A DNA stretch of 64,000 nt, from NCBI RefSeq assembly GCF_019457475.1, contig NZ_CP080413.1, positions 3,968,001-4,032,000 of the forward strand, read 5' to 3'. The stretch comes from Shewanella acanthi. Lineage in GTDB: Bacteria > Pseudomonadota > Gammaproteobacteria > Enterobacterales > Shewanellaceae. A model generated the notes under the pieces. It made no database searches. It had not been told where the DNA came from and saw only the letters and a list, made by a program, of their open reading frames with translations. Below, piece by piece: positions 9,669-18,135 of the stretch (position 1 is the first letter of the stretch; every line of letters begins with the position of its first letter). The translations under genes and the position numbers were made by a program.

Positions 9669-10493
9669 ATGAAGTCACATTACCTAATTGCCGCCAGTCT
9701 TGCGCTTTTGCCCCTTTCCGCCGTATTCGCTGAAGAGGCAGCTATTGCGCAGGCCAGCGAAAATGCCAAAGATGGACCCAAGGATATGTCGGATCCCTTA
9801 GCCATCTACACTCAAGTGGGCTTTGGGGTCACTGACAAGGGGCTTAACTTAAAAATGGGTCAGGCCTACGATACAGGTGAGCCAACCACCGCAGGGATGA
9901 ATGTGTTCGAAATGAAAGGAATTTTCGGTGAAACGTTAGGGTGGCGTGGGGAAAACGGCGCCTCTAACTCCATCGATTCGTTCCGCTTCCGTAACTTCAC
10001 CGCCAATCTGACCAATGGCCGCGCTGCGCAAATTGATTTCAGTTACAACATGAATCCGAATGTAGTCGCCCAAGATAGCGCCGACCTATCCTACAGCTTT
10101 ATCCAAGCCCTGCCCGCCTTTGGCCGTTTTAGTCTTTATCCATTGGCGGGTGTTGGGGTGTCGATTGGTAAGGATGCCCTCGAAGACGACGGCACTATCG
10201 ATAGCGGTTATTCCACCATGGGGGTTTATGGCCTTATCGGCATGTACAGTAAGTTCACCATTACTGACAAAATCTGGATTAACTATAATCCCTTTTGGCT
10301 CACAACCATAGCAGGCTCAGACACTTACACCGACAACTACTATGGTTTTGGCAACAGTCATATCCTGACCCATGAGCTAGCCCTGAGTTACCAAATCAAT
10401 CCACGGATGAACCTTCGTTACTTCGCCAACTTCAACGAGAACGTCGACTTTATGGACGGCGACCATAGAATCGAATTTAACTACCAGCTGTAA
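9669..10493 (+). CDS. Putative outer-membrane protein
   Basis: A 274-residue protein of unknown function. I chose ATG 9669, preceded by GAGG at 9659-9662, over an upstream in-frame ATG at 9513. With this start the protein opens with a clean signal peptide (MKSHYLIAASLALLPLSAVFA). The rest alternates beta strands and Gly/Asp turns (YTQVGFGVTDKGLNLKMG, SLYPLAGVGVSIGKD, INPRMNLRYFANF) and closes with IEFNYQL, consistent with an outer-membrane barrel. Related Shewanella proteins are annotated only as hypothetical as far as I know. It is followed by its own terminator. Confidence 0.6.
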   Translation: MKSHYLIAASLALLPLSAVFAEEAAIAQASENAKDGPKDMSDPLAIYTQVGFGVTDKGLNLKMGQAYDTGEPTTAGMNVFEMKGIFGETLGWRGENGASNSIDSFRFRNFTANLTNGRAAQIDFSYNMNPNVVAQDSADLSYSFIQALPAFGRFSLYPLAGVGVSIGKDALEDDGTIDSGYSTMGVYGLIGMYSKFTITDKIWINYNPFWLTTIAGSDTYTDNYYGFGNSHILTHELALSYQINPRMNLRYFANFNENVDFMDGDHRIEFNYQL

Positions 10494-10518
10494 TCCGCTT
10501 ATCGAACGCTAGAAAACA

Positions 10519-10551
10519 AAAGCCCCAAGGCGTATAACCTTGGGGCTTTTT
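10519..10551 (+). terminator. Intrinsic terminator after the 9669 gene
   Basis: A 12-bp stem AAAGCCCCAAGG/CCTTGGGGCTTT with a 7-nt loop runs into a T-tract. Confidence 0.9.
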
Positions 10552-10688
10552 GTTAGCTTCAGTGAAATAATTAAGCACTTACTTACCTGTGACTCGCTGC
10601 GAGACGCTGCCTGTAGACTTGACAGCGACATCCATATAGCCAACGGTTACTTACATGCAAGCACTTAATCTCGGCAGCGATGCATCAA

Positions 10689-12218
10689 CTACTCAGCATC
10701 ACATTGTGATTTCCCCGATTTATAACAGCTTGGCTGGCGTGGGCACACGGCGCCGCGGGAGCAAATCAACCGGGCATCGTTTTTAATCCCTCGCTCAATC
10801 CAATTTATATTCAATATCTTAGCCACACTGACTAAGTCATTTTTCACATGCTTAGGGATCGCGACTGAGCCGCCCGCTGACACGCAAGCCGCCTTAAGAT
10901 CGTTGGCAATACTTAAGGCATCCTTACCCTGCGCCTCCATGGCCGGATTCAAGTCGATGCCAGCACAAAGTACATGGGGGTTACCCGCCGAATCTTCGAC
11001 CTTAATCGACTCGCAGCAGTAAATTCGCGGCTCGTTACCAACATTAAGGATAGAAATTTGCGCCGAAGTGCCGACCGTCGGCTCGCTTATCATCCTAAAT
11101 ACCGCCCAATGCTGGCAGGGGTCTTCCACTAAGCGCATATTGCCCCACGGCAGTGGAATACCATTGCCACGGTACACCGCCTTTAACTTACCCGGTGCGT
11201 AGGCATCGAAATAATGCCAGTGGGGATAAGGTGATACGACAGTCATCCGGCGCATAGCCACCGAGGCCGAAACCTGTAGCTGCTTATGGACTTCAATTTC
11301 ATAACCGTGACGATCCAATAACTGTCGATAAGGCACCCTAGGGCATAGGAGCGCACCTGCGAAAAAACTCGACTCAAAGTCACGCCATGCATGCAAAATA
11401 TCCTGCGCGTTCAGCGTGTTGGATTGCATCGTGACCTCTTCGTCCATCTCTAGCTTACGGCCAGAAATCATCACGCTCTTGAGGCCATCCTTATTGTGCA
11501 AAACACAGTGACCTATGTGCGCCGCTAAGTCGTATTTGAGGCGATTGGGTCTGTTTTTAAGGATTTTATTCACATAGATAGTGCTTGGCGGCTCGAAGAA
11601 GGAGGTCACCAACTGACGTGAACTAATGCCACGCTCATCGATGACTTCCTGGGGAGTGCTATCTATCCACTTGATTTTTAGACCCACACCCTTGGCGATA
11701 TCGAGCATTTCGTCGAGGGAAAGCGGCATGCGCTTCTGACCAACCTCTTCGGCTGCACGTTCTAAATCGGGGAAATGATTTTGATGATGTTCCTGATGAG
11801 CGCGAATGAGTAAATGGGCGAACTGCCGACCCGATATCCCAGTTTGTGACAGCATCTCAGGTATCGCAATTTGCAAAATATCATTAGAAAACAAAAAGCT
11901 TGGTTCTAGAGCCATGCCGCTTATCCCACCACGACGCCCCTTGTCGGGGGTAATGGCGCTCTCTTCGGGGGCGTCATCTAGAAACCAATCGACCTCTTTT
12001 TGAAAAACGGCGGCAATCACAGCCAACATTTCTGCACTCGGCACTCGTTTCCCACGTTCGATCATCGACAAATATGACACAGAAGGGGCGCTGTTTGCAT
12101 CGACACGAATACAGCGTGCCGATAAATCCTCCATGGTTAAATTGTTACGTTTCCGTAGGTTACGAATTTTAGTCCCTAGGAAATGTGATTTTCTCATCAA
12201 GCTCTGGTCATTGCGCAT
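10689..12218 (-). CDS. XRE-family regulator with degenerate IrrE-like domain (DUF3612/ScfR type)
   Basis: A 509-residue transcription regulator. The N-terminal helix-turn-helix (residues about 15-75: LRKRNNLTMEDLSARC, SVSYLSMIERGKRVPSAEML) is of the Cro/C1 type. The central part resembles IrrE/ImmA, but at the metalloprotease motif it reads AAHIGHCVLH, so the first His and catalytic Glu are gone. The C-terminal part (FFAGALLCPRVPYRQLL onward, with a Cys cluster CSRGAVCPRQPSC) resembles the short-chain-fatty-acid regulator (ScfR/RamB) group, known for control of glyoxylate or methylcitrate genes. It is divergent from a malate-synthase-like orphan across 117 bp with phased repeats. The start at 12218 has no clear ribosome site; Met8 (12197) is an alternative. 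Confidence 0.8.
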   Translation of the reverse strand: MRNDQSLMRKSHFLGTKIRNLRKRNNLTMEDLSARCIRVDANSAPSVSYLSMIERGKRVPSAEMLAVIAAVFQKEVDWFLDDAPEESAITPDKGRRGGISGMALEPSFLFSNDILQIAIPEMLSQTGISGRQFAHLLIRAHQEHHQNHFPDLERAAEEVGQKRMPLSLDEMLDIAKGVGLKIKWIDSTPQEVIDERGISSRQLVTSFFEPPSTIYVNKILKNRPNRLKYDLAAHIGHCVLHNKDGLKSVMISGRKLEMDEEVTMQSNTLNAQDILHAWRDFESSFFAGALLCPRVPYRQLLDRHGYEIEVHKQLQVSASVAMRRMTVVSPYPHWHYFDAYAPGKLKAVYRGNGIPLPWGNMRLVEDPCQHWAVFRMISEPTVGTSAQISILNVGNEPRIYCCESIKVEDSAGNPHVLCAGIDLNPAMEAQGKDALSIANDLKAACVSAGGSVAIPKHVKNDLVSVAKILNINWIERGIKNDARLICSRGAVCPRQPSCYKSGKSQCDAE

Positions 12219-12257
12219 TTTGTAAAATTCACATTGTAAAATTTTTATTGTGAAATT
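12217..12257. promoter_or_regulatory. Three 14-bp-phased repeats, probable operator of the divergent pair
   Basis: TTGTAAAATT occurs at 12220-12229 and 12234-12243, and TTGTGAAATT at 12248-12257, exactly 14 bp apart. The first copy sits in the near-palindrome ATTTTGTAAAAT (12217-12228). The array begins immediately upstream of the regulator's start codon and lies about 80-115 bp before the gene at 12336, a location that fits autoregulation and control of both genes. Confidence 0.6.
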
Positions 12258-12335
12258 GTAGTGAAAAAGCGACTAGACTACAAATCAAGCAATCAAAGCT
12301 CTCATTTTTAATCAGTACGAGTAGGGGAAACAGCG

Positions 12336-12902
12336 ATGAATATGTCAATTATCAATAGCGAACGGATCCAACAAAATCTAACCAGCTTCATCGCAGAAGA
12401 AGTACTCGCTGTCGCCCAAGTCAAAGGTGCAGAACAGGAGATGCTGACCCATGCGAAACAATTTCTGGATCGTCATTTTCCACTGAATGAGGGTTCACAC
12501 CAGAACGTCACCAGCTATGTGGTTTACTACCAACACCTGCTAGCCTTCTTTGAAGATGGCAGCCATAGCGGCCTCGCGCAACCTAAGCAATTTGTTGCCT
12601 TTAACGGCACCAAAGATTCACCCACTGCACTGGTATTGAGAGATCAAGGTTGCCATGTGGAATTGTGTTTCGACCGCAGCGGCATGATTGGCGCCCGTAA
12701 TCTGGCTCATTTGGATGACGTACAGATTATTGAAGCAGCAAAGAAAACCCAAGAGTGCCGCAGGCTGAGTTTGTTACACACTGAAACACCAAGTGCCAAT
12801 GACACGCCAGATAGATTCTTTACTGCCAAAGATGGCAGCGTATACGACCTGCAAAACTCTGATCCACAGAACTATGATCTGCAAAGCATAGTTAATCTGT
12901 AG
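12336..12902 (+). CDS. Orphan malate synthase G-like domain protein (no catalytic barrel)
   Basis: A 188-residue protein. Residues about 30-150 resemble the insert/N-terminal region of malate synthase G: an FLDRHFPLNEGSH segment (compare FLD-x-x-x-PL-x-x-GSH), FVAFNGTKDSPTALVLRDQG, then CHVELCFDRSGMIGARNLAHLDDV, corresponding to the HVEI...IG...AHI-x-DV stretch. The TIM barrel with the catalytic Arg, Glu and Asp is absent, so it cannot be an active malate synthase. ATG 12336 follows GGGGAAACAGCG. It is divergent from the ScfR-like regulator and ends in a strong terminator. I infer a sensory or regulatory role; a frozen remnant is the alternative, but the frame is intact. Confidence 0.65.
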   Translation: MNMSIINSERIQQNLTSFIAEEVLAVAQVKGAEQEMLTHAKQFLDRHFPLNEGSHQNVTSYVVYYQHLLAFFEDGSHSGLAQPKQFVAFNGTKDSPTALVLRDQGCHVELCFDRSGMIGARNLAHLDDVQIIEAAKKTQECRRLSLLHTETPSANDTPDRFFTAKDGSVYDLQNSDPQNYDLQSIVNL

Positions 12903-12938
12903 GCTAAAGACTTCTTGGGGAGAAGCACGGGGAGTAGT

Positions 12939-12978
12939 ATGCGGGGGAGTGGATTTATCGACTCCCCCGCATTTCTTT
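12939..12978 (+). terminator. Intrinsic terminator of the malate-synthase-like gene
   Basis: A 12-bp perfect stem ATGCGGGGGAGT/ACTCCCCCGCAT is followed by TTCTTT. Confidence 0.85.
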
Positions 12979-13117
12979 ACTGTGTCATCAAACCCAAACT
13001 TAAAGCACCGAGCCCATTGCCCTATGATTTTGCCCTAAAGGTGAACGAGACCCGATAGAAGTGTTAGCACATCTTAAGATTCAACAAAACTTACCCATAA
13101 AATAAGATAAATTGATT

Positions 13118-13146
13118 TTATTGAATGTCGTCCCCAAGGCTATAAT
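13118..13146 (+). promoter_or_regulatory. Sigma-70 promoter upstream of the UPF0324 gene
   Basis: TTATTG, a 17-bp spacer, and TATAAT lie about 120 bp before the start codon at 13269. The rest of 12979-13268 holds no gene. Confidence 0.55.
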
Positions 13147-13268
13147 GCCCGCCTCAGTCAATTTGCTAGCTTGAATCCTAGGTTATTGAGTTGCCAACCA
13201 ATGTGCTTGGCACGATAGGAGTTGAAAACTGCGAATCGGCAAACTTAATCGTTTAGGCAAAAGGCGTT

Positions 13269-14219
13269 ATGAATTTTTCTTCGACACTCTCGCTGTTTAA
13301 AAATCGCCAACATCTTATTTTTATCAGTGCCGCACTGTTATGCCTTGCGCCTTTTATGTCATCCCCCATGGCATTAGTGCTCGGTTTTACCCTAGCGAGT
13401 CTTGGTTGGGTCCCTAGCCAATGGGACTTAAGCGCCTTCACCAAAAAGCTGTTGTCCTATTCAATTATCGGCCTTGGATTTGGCATCAACTTAGATGCAG
13501 CCATCGAAGCCAGCAGCAATAATTTGGGGCTGATTATCGGCTCGATTATCTTCACCTTATTACTGGGTTGGATACTGACTAAGGCATTGAAATTTGACCC
13601 TACTACCGGACATTTAATTGCTTCAGGCACCGCCATCTGTGGCGGCAGCGCCATCGCGGCCGTCGCCCCTGCCATTAACGCCCGCTCGGATCAAACTGCG
13701 ACTGCACTGGCCTGCGTTTTTGTGCTCAATTCGGTAGCGCTATTCCTGTTTCCCGCCCTCGGACAATTACTCAATATGAGCCAATACGAGTTCGGGGTAT
13801 GGAGTGCCATTGCCATTCACGACACATCATCTGTGGTCGGTGCCGCTTCGGCCTACGGTGATGAAGCACTTAAAACTGCCACCACCATTAAACTGGCGCG
13901 GGCACTGTGGATTATCCCTATCGCGCTCATTAGCGCCATGCTGTTTGGCGGCAATAAGCGCAAAATGAGCATTCCCTACTTTATTGGATTCTATTGCTTA
14001 GCGATTGCTACGGCCTATGTGTTACCGCAATTCCAAGGCGTGTATGACACCCTATTTATGATGTCAAAACGCACCTTAGTGCTGTGTCTTTTCTTGATCG
14101 GTGCAGGGATTACGGTGCAGAAGATGCGAGCAAGCGGCCCTAAACCTTTGCTGCTCGGGGTGATGCTATGGGCGGCAATCGCCAGCTCATCCTTAGGCTA
14201 TATTCTGTATTTTCAGTAG
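13269..14219 (+). CDS. UPF0324 family membrane transporter (YeiH-like)
   Basis: A 316-residue integral membrane protein of the UPF0324/YeiH family (putative sulfate exporter family). About ten hydrophobic segments run through its length. The family hallmark [15 protein letters not shown] is near residues 119-133, and the second hallmark [15 protein letters not shown] is near 181-196. A basic loop (NKRKMS) separates the last helices. ATG 13269 follows AAAGG. In other bacteria such genes sit next to LysR regulators or are linked to sulfur compounds; no such neighbour is present here, so substrate is unproven. Confidence 0.85.
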   Translation: MNFSSTLSLFKNRQHLIFISAALLCLAPFMSSPMALVLGFTLASLGWVPSQWDLSAFTKKLLSYSIIGLGFGINLDAAIEASSNNLGLIIGSIIFTLLLGWILTKALKFDPTTGHLIASGTAICGGSAIAAVAPAINARSDQTATALACVFVLNSVALFLFPALGQLLNMSQYEFGVWSAIAIHDTSSVVGAASAYGDEALKTATTIKLARALWIIPIALISAMLFGGNKRKMSIPYFIGFYCLAIATAYVLPQFQGVYDTLFMMSKRTLVLCLFLIGAGITVQKMRASGPKPLLLGVMLWAAIASSSLGYILYFQ

Positions 14220-14255
14220 ATTGAAAGCGGACTAATCGTGGGATGGTGCTGTGCC

Positions 14256-14411
14256 CTACTCGGCCTTTGGCTTAATGCGCCAAGCCAAGTAGAGCACGCC
14301 GACAAAGGCAGAAAAGTCTATCAGAGAACGAACTAGCCCCGTCGTTTGCGAAGAAGCAATTAAGGCCAATAGGCAAAAGACAATAATGGGCGCGTTTTTC
14401 ACAGACATCAT
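14256..14411 (-). CDS. Small membrane protein (51 aa, possibly 59 aa)
   Basis: An open frame below common length cut-offs. From ATG 14411 it encodes 51 residues beginning MMSVKNAPIIVFCLLALIA, with a second hydrophobic stretch (LIDFSAFVGVLYLAWRI) and a basic/acidic tail RIKPKAE. An in-frame ATG at 14435 would add 8 residues. It lies 91 bp downstream of the PqiA-like gene on the same strand and could be its operon partner. Hydrophobic segments broken by a polar turn (SSQTTGLVRS) look like a two-helix membrane protein. No good ribosome site is seen, so support is moderate. Confidence 0.4.
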   Translation of the reverse strand: MMSVKNAPIIVFCLLALIASSQTTGLVRSLIDFSAFVGVLYLAWRIKPKAE

Positions 14412-14501
14412 CCAACACACAGGAAAGATGTCCATTATTGTTTAGAACCAAAAACTCAGCAAATATCGATTTTCAATAACAAATAGCTATAAAAAATATA
14501 C

Positions 14502-15146
14502 CTAGATTGCCGAGGCTTGCACCTGTGGGCGGCGCACCAAATACCCGCTGGCAATCGACAGAATGCAATAAGCAGTGAAGAAGTAGAATCCAATCTCAAA
14601 CTGAGCCTCAGTTCTGAGCATTTCACCCATGCCACCCGAGGCATTACCCGCTAAGAAGGTAATGATCAGCGCCACCACAAACACATCGGCCATCGACCAT
14701 TTAGCCAACGCATTGACCACGCGGTGGATCCGAAGCTGCCACGCCACAGAACTAATTAACTGCTGTATCAACATCAATGTTAATTTTACCGCTGGCACTA
14801 TTACACTGAATAACATGACTAAGCCGGCGACAAAGGCATTACCAGACTGATACAGCTCAGTCACTGTGCTCCAAATACTGCGGGTTTCATCCAGCACTTC
14901 AATCTCACCCTTAAGCTTATTCAATCCTAATAAGCCGCTGACCATATTCAGCATGCCACGGGCGCTATCCCGTCCCGAGTCTTCATCAAAACTCTGTGCC
15001 ACCTGCTCAATCCCTTGTTCGGTTAATTTTGCCTTATCAATATTGCCATTCAAGCTAAGAATAGGCTGAGTCACCCCTGGTATTAACAGGGCTAAGGACA
15101 GCAAAATCACGAGGATCGGCAGAAGGGAGTTGTTTGCACTTTTCAT
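14502..15146 (-). CDS. Paraquat-inducible protein A (PqiA/LetA) family membrane protein
   Basis: A 214-residue inner-membrane protein with four predicted helices: residues about 8-28, 105-128, 152-168 and 185-203. The motif KWSMADVFVVALIITFLAGN is the conserved core of PqiA/LetA proteins, which accompany MCE-type lipid carriers between the membranes. This one is a single half-unit without the Cys-rich zinc ribbons of full PqiA. It has a long periplasmic insertion (residues about 30-100) and no MCE (PqiB) gene beside it. Role beyond envelope lipid or stress homeostasis is not inferable. Confidence 0.75.
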   Translation of the reverse strand: MKSANNSLLPILVILLSLALLIPGVTQPILSLNGNIDKAKLTEQGIEQVAQSFDEDSGRDSARGMLNMVSGLLGLNKLKGEIEVLDETRSIWSTVTELYQSGNAFVAGLVMLFSVIVPAVKLTLMLIQQLISSVAWQLRIHRVVNALAKWSMADVFVVALIITFLAGNASGGMGEMLRTEAQFEIGFYFFTAYCILSIASGYLVRRPQVQASAI

Positions 15147-15765
15147 AATAAAACCTGAGCTAAAAAACGGCCTACAGTGTAGGTTTTTCGGCCAGTGAGG
15201 GCAATTATTTGCTTTCTGATCCTAGGGGAGTTGGTGGAGGGATGTTGTACTAGATGCGGCTATTCGAGTTGTTCAAGCAGCCACTTGGTGTGTTCCTGCT
15301 GCAGCAAAACTCTATTCCATCGCTAAGGCAATTGAAGACACTCTAAAAATGATTTTATTCGTTCTCATACATTCGTTGTCATGACCAAAATGTTGGAATT
15401 ACTCCCAATGTTGAGCCAGCTAGATTCCACCGCAACAGGAAAACGACTAAAAACCTACTGAGATCGACTCATTACAAACCAAAGGAGAAAGCTAAAAGCC
15501 TTCAAAGGACAAAATGTCTAATACAACTCTTTTTGCCCACAGAAAGATCCACACAAAGTACATTTTTTTGATTTGGCGGGATGAGACTATGGCGAAAGTC
15601 ACACAGCGATGGCTTACAACTTGACACACTGGTCGACGGTCTTTAATTTGATCAGCAGATACTTATTTAGATGCTCGAACTCATTCGGTGTTAATGACTT
15701 AAAAGCATGAACTCACTAAGTTCATATTTACCGCTGACAATCAGGAAATCAGCCTTCGTCTTTAC
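15147..15765. other. 619-bp stretch with no intact gene; possible gene remnant
   Basis: No open frame of convincing length. On the minus strand near 15262-15325 a short stop-bounded frame reads RWNRVLLQQEHTKWLLEQLE before a stop, which looks protein-like and may be the 3' relic of a lost gene. The plus-strand leader of menF occupies the right end. Confidence 0.35.
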
Positions 15766-17145
15766 TTGTCATCTTTGGAGTTTTACTTGCCCGCTCACGC
15801 ACTGTCTGAAGACCTCAAGTCGCTTATCGACAAACTCATCAGGTTAAAGCAAGTTCCGCCAACCGAACCCATAGTGCAGCTATCTATGCCAACGGTTTCA
15901 ATTCCTTTAATTTCGTGGCTGGCGTCGCAAACCCAATTTCCTCGTGTCTATTGGCACGGTCGCGACAAGATTGAAGAAGTCGCCGCCATTGGTGCCTGTA
16001 AAGACTTTAAATTCGACTCCGGCGTTAGCGACCAACAACTCGCCAAAGTTTACGAACAGCAACGCTCACTTTCGACCAATCAGGATATTCGATATTACGG
16101 TGGCGTCGCCTTCGATCGCACCATAGAATCTTGGCCCGAGTTCGGTAATAGCCGCTTTGTACTGCCACGGATTGAATTCCGACGCAGTGAAAATCAATTC
16201 AGTCTGAGGGTGAACCTCAACTTCGCCGATAATGATCCCTTAATCGAAATCGACAATGCCATTAAAGCTATCGAAGCCGTCATGCCGGCTCGCCCGCTCA
16301 CGCCCCCCAACAAATTGACCCTACTAGGCCGCAGTGATAGACCCGAATATCCGCGCTGGAAGGCGCTCGTGGAGCAAGTGGTCGAGCCTAAATTCAATCA
16401 AGATACTCCTAAGGTGGTGTTGTCGCGCCAAACGCAGCTCGAAGTGAATGAGTTAATTGATCCTTGGATGGTGCTCGCCTGCTGGCAGGGACGTAATCCC
16501 AATAGTTTCCAATTTGGCTTTCAATTCAGCCCTGAGCGCACTTTTATTTCCTGCTCGCCAGAGCGATTATTCCGCCGCCGTCAAAACGAGTTATTTACCG
16601 AAGCGCTCGCTGGCACAACAGTGCGCGGTTTAAATCAGGAAGAAGATGCAGCACTGGCGAAGGCGCTTTTAGAGGACACCAAAAATAGTATCGAGAACCA
16701 GCTGGTACGCAGTCATATTGTGAATATGCTGACACCACTGAGCCATTATGTCGGTGCTGAAGAGTCGGCGACTATCTTCAAATTGACTCATATTCAGCAT
16801 TTGCACCGAGCGATTCGCGCCGAGTTGAAAGCGGGAGTTAACGACTTCCAACTGCTGCAGGCTTTGCATCCCACACCCGCTGTTGGCGGCTTGCCTAGGC
16901 ATTCGGCAATGAACTTTATCCGCCAACGCGAAGGCTATATGCGTGGCTGGTACGCAGGTGCTTGTGGTTATTTCAATAAACACGAGAGTGAATTTTCGGT
17001 GGCGATTCGCAGCGCCTTGATTGAACCAGGTCGGATTAATCTGTTTGCGGGCGCGGGTATTATTGCAGGTTCTGATCCTAAGGCTGAATGGCAGGAGCTG
17101 GAAAATAAACTGGCGACAATTCTGTCTATCCTTATCGAACTTTAG
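15766..17145 (+). CDS. menF: Isochorismate synthase
   Basis: A chorismate-binding enzyme of about 459 residues that converts chorismate to isochorismate, the first step of menaquinone synthesis. Menaquinone is essential for anaerobic respiration in this genus. The family signatures EALAGTTVRG (near 285), HPTPAVGGLPRHSAMNFI (near 370) and YAGACGYF are all present, with the Mg-binding glutamates in the C-terminal part. There is no early ATG. TTG 15766 is taken as start, although the frame stays open upstream to 15703 and another TTG lies at 15775, so the N-terminus is uncertain. The other men genes are not adjacent. Confidence 0.9.
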   Translation: MSSLEFYLPAHALSEDLKSLIDKLIRLKQVPPTEPIVQLSMPTVSIPLISWLASQTQFPRVYWHGRDKIEEVAAIGACKDFKFDSGVSDQQLAKVYEQQRSLSTNQDIRYYGGVAFDRTIESWPEFGNSRFVLPRIEFRRSENQFSLRVNLNFADNDPLIEIDNAIKAIEAVMPARPLTPPNKLTLLGRSDRPEYPRWKALVEQVVEPKFNQDTPKVVLSRQTQLEVNELIDPWMVLACWQGRNPNSFQFGFQFSPERTFISCSPERLFRRRQNELFTEALAGTTVRGLNQEEDAALAKALLEDTKNSIENQLVRSHIVNMLTPLSHYVGAEESATIFKLTHIQHLHRAIRAELKAGVNDFQLLQALHPTPAVGGLPRHSAMNFIRQREGYMRGWYAGACGYFNKHESEFSVAIRSALIEPGRINLFAGAGIIAGSDPKAEWQELENKLATILSILIEL

Positions 17146-17165
17146 GCTTCAACCAAGTTAACAAG

Positions 17166-17891
17166 TTAGTAGCCTTTAGCTTTAGTCTCTTTAAAGAGTC
17201 TTGCCTGCTCGCCGGAGTCGATAAGCTTTTTATGTTCATTATCAAATTGCTGCTTCAAAAGTCGACCCTTTTCTGTATTGGCAAAGGCGAAATAGGCCTC
17301 CGCCTTTAATACATCCGGTAAAATGACAAAACTCTTCGGCTTTTTTAATTGGGGGATTAACCCCATCAAATCAGCTCGATAATCTAACACCGCATCAATA
17401 TGCCCCGCATTTAAGGTGTTTAACATCGTAAGCATATCGCTACTTTCTTCATAATACATAGGCGCTGGCGTTAGCGTGTTGAATCGATATGCCAACATCG
17501 CACGGACTTTTTTATAAGATAAGCTCTCAATACCAATCCACTTTTCGGCAATACCGGGGGTGACCGCTGCATCGATAATGTCGAGTTCAACAGGATACTG
17601 ACTGAGTAAGCTATGCTTAACATCGTCCTTATAAACGCTGAGCATCATGTCAACTCGATCGTGTTCGACTAAATACAAGGTACGAGCAAAGGGCATAAAT
17701 TGAACTTCGAGCTGCCAGTCGGGGGCAGGAAATACCCGCTTTAGGATTTCAAAGTAATAACCTGTCTCATCGGGGTTGGCGTACCCTTCCCAAGTTGCAG
17801 TAACTAGGTTAATCACCACGGGTTCTTTAGGTGCTGCATAACAGACAAAAGCTAGACAACTCAAATAGATTGCAGCTAACAATGATCTCAT
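17166..17891 (-). CDS. Periplasmic solute-binding protein (SBP_bac_3-like)
   Basis: A 241-residue secreted protein with a signal peptide (MRSLLAAIYLSCLAFVCYA) and a single bilobal solute-binding domain. Segments such as VINLVTATWEGYANPDETGYYFEI and the later DAVLDYRADL and KAEAYFAFANTEKG match amino-acid-binding-like proteins of family 3. ATG 17891 has GGAGG 8 bp upstream. There is no ABC permease or ATPase alongside, which is common for the many orphan family-3 proteins in this genus. It faces menF tail to tail. Ligand unknown. Confidence 0.75.
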   Translation of the reverse strand: MRSLLAAIYLSCLAFVCYAAPKEPVVINLVTATWEGYANPDETGYYFEILKRVFPAPDWQLEVQFMPFARTLYLVEHDRVDMMLSVYKDDVKHSLLSQYPVELDIIDAAVTPGIAEKWIGIESLSYKKVRAMLAYRFNTLTPAPMYYEESSDMLTMLNTLNAGHIDAVLDYRADLMGLIPQLKKPKSFVILPDVLKAEAYFAFANTEKGRLLKQQFDNEHKKLIDSGEQARLFKETKAKGY

Positions 17892-17999
17892 CGCTCACCC
17901 TCCGTGACTTTTTATCAGTGTAGGATAAATTTCGCGACATGCCGAGGGATCAGTAAGGCTCAAACTGAGCATCCATCGATTATAAACTAACCAGAGTGC

Positions 18000-18027
18000 T
18001 TGCATCTTGGAATATGCTCACTATAAT
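18000..18027 (+). promoter_or_regulatory. Sigma-70 promoter of yhhQ
   Basis: TTGCAT, a 16-bp spacer, and a consensus TATAAT. The predicted transcript starts near 18034 and passes through an imperfect hairpin (CCCG-TTTCC / GGAAA-CGGG, about 18036-18060) before the riboswitch. Confidence 0.6.
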
Positions 18028-18091
18028 GGCTGCCCCGCTTTCCACATCAGGAAATCGGGCTGTTAAAATAAGATAATAAATTGACAAATTA

Positions 18092-18128
18092 GCGGGTTCC
18101 CTCACCCCGCCCTACACAAATAAAAAGG
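18092..18128 (+). ncRNA. preQ1-I riboswitch aptamer
   Basis: The stem GCGGG (18092-18096)/CCCGC (18106-18110) encloses a 9-nt loop UUCCCUCAC. It is followed by an A-rich tail ending AAAAAGG (18122-18128). This is the H-type pseudoknot layout of class I preQ1 aptamers and aligns closely with the Thermoanaerobacter tengcongensis aptamer (G-rich stem with a U after it, AC before the 3' strand, A-rich tail, terminal AAGG). The tail's AAGG is also the Shine-Dalgarno sequence, 7 nt before the yhhQ ATG, so ligand binding should hide it and block translation. Confidence 0.8.
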
Positions 18129-18135
18129 CCACAAT

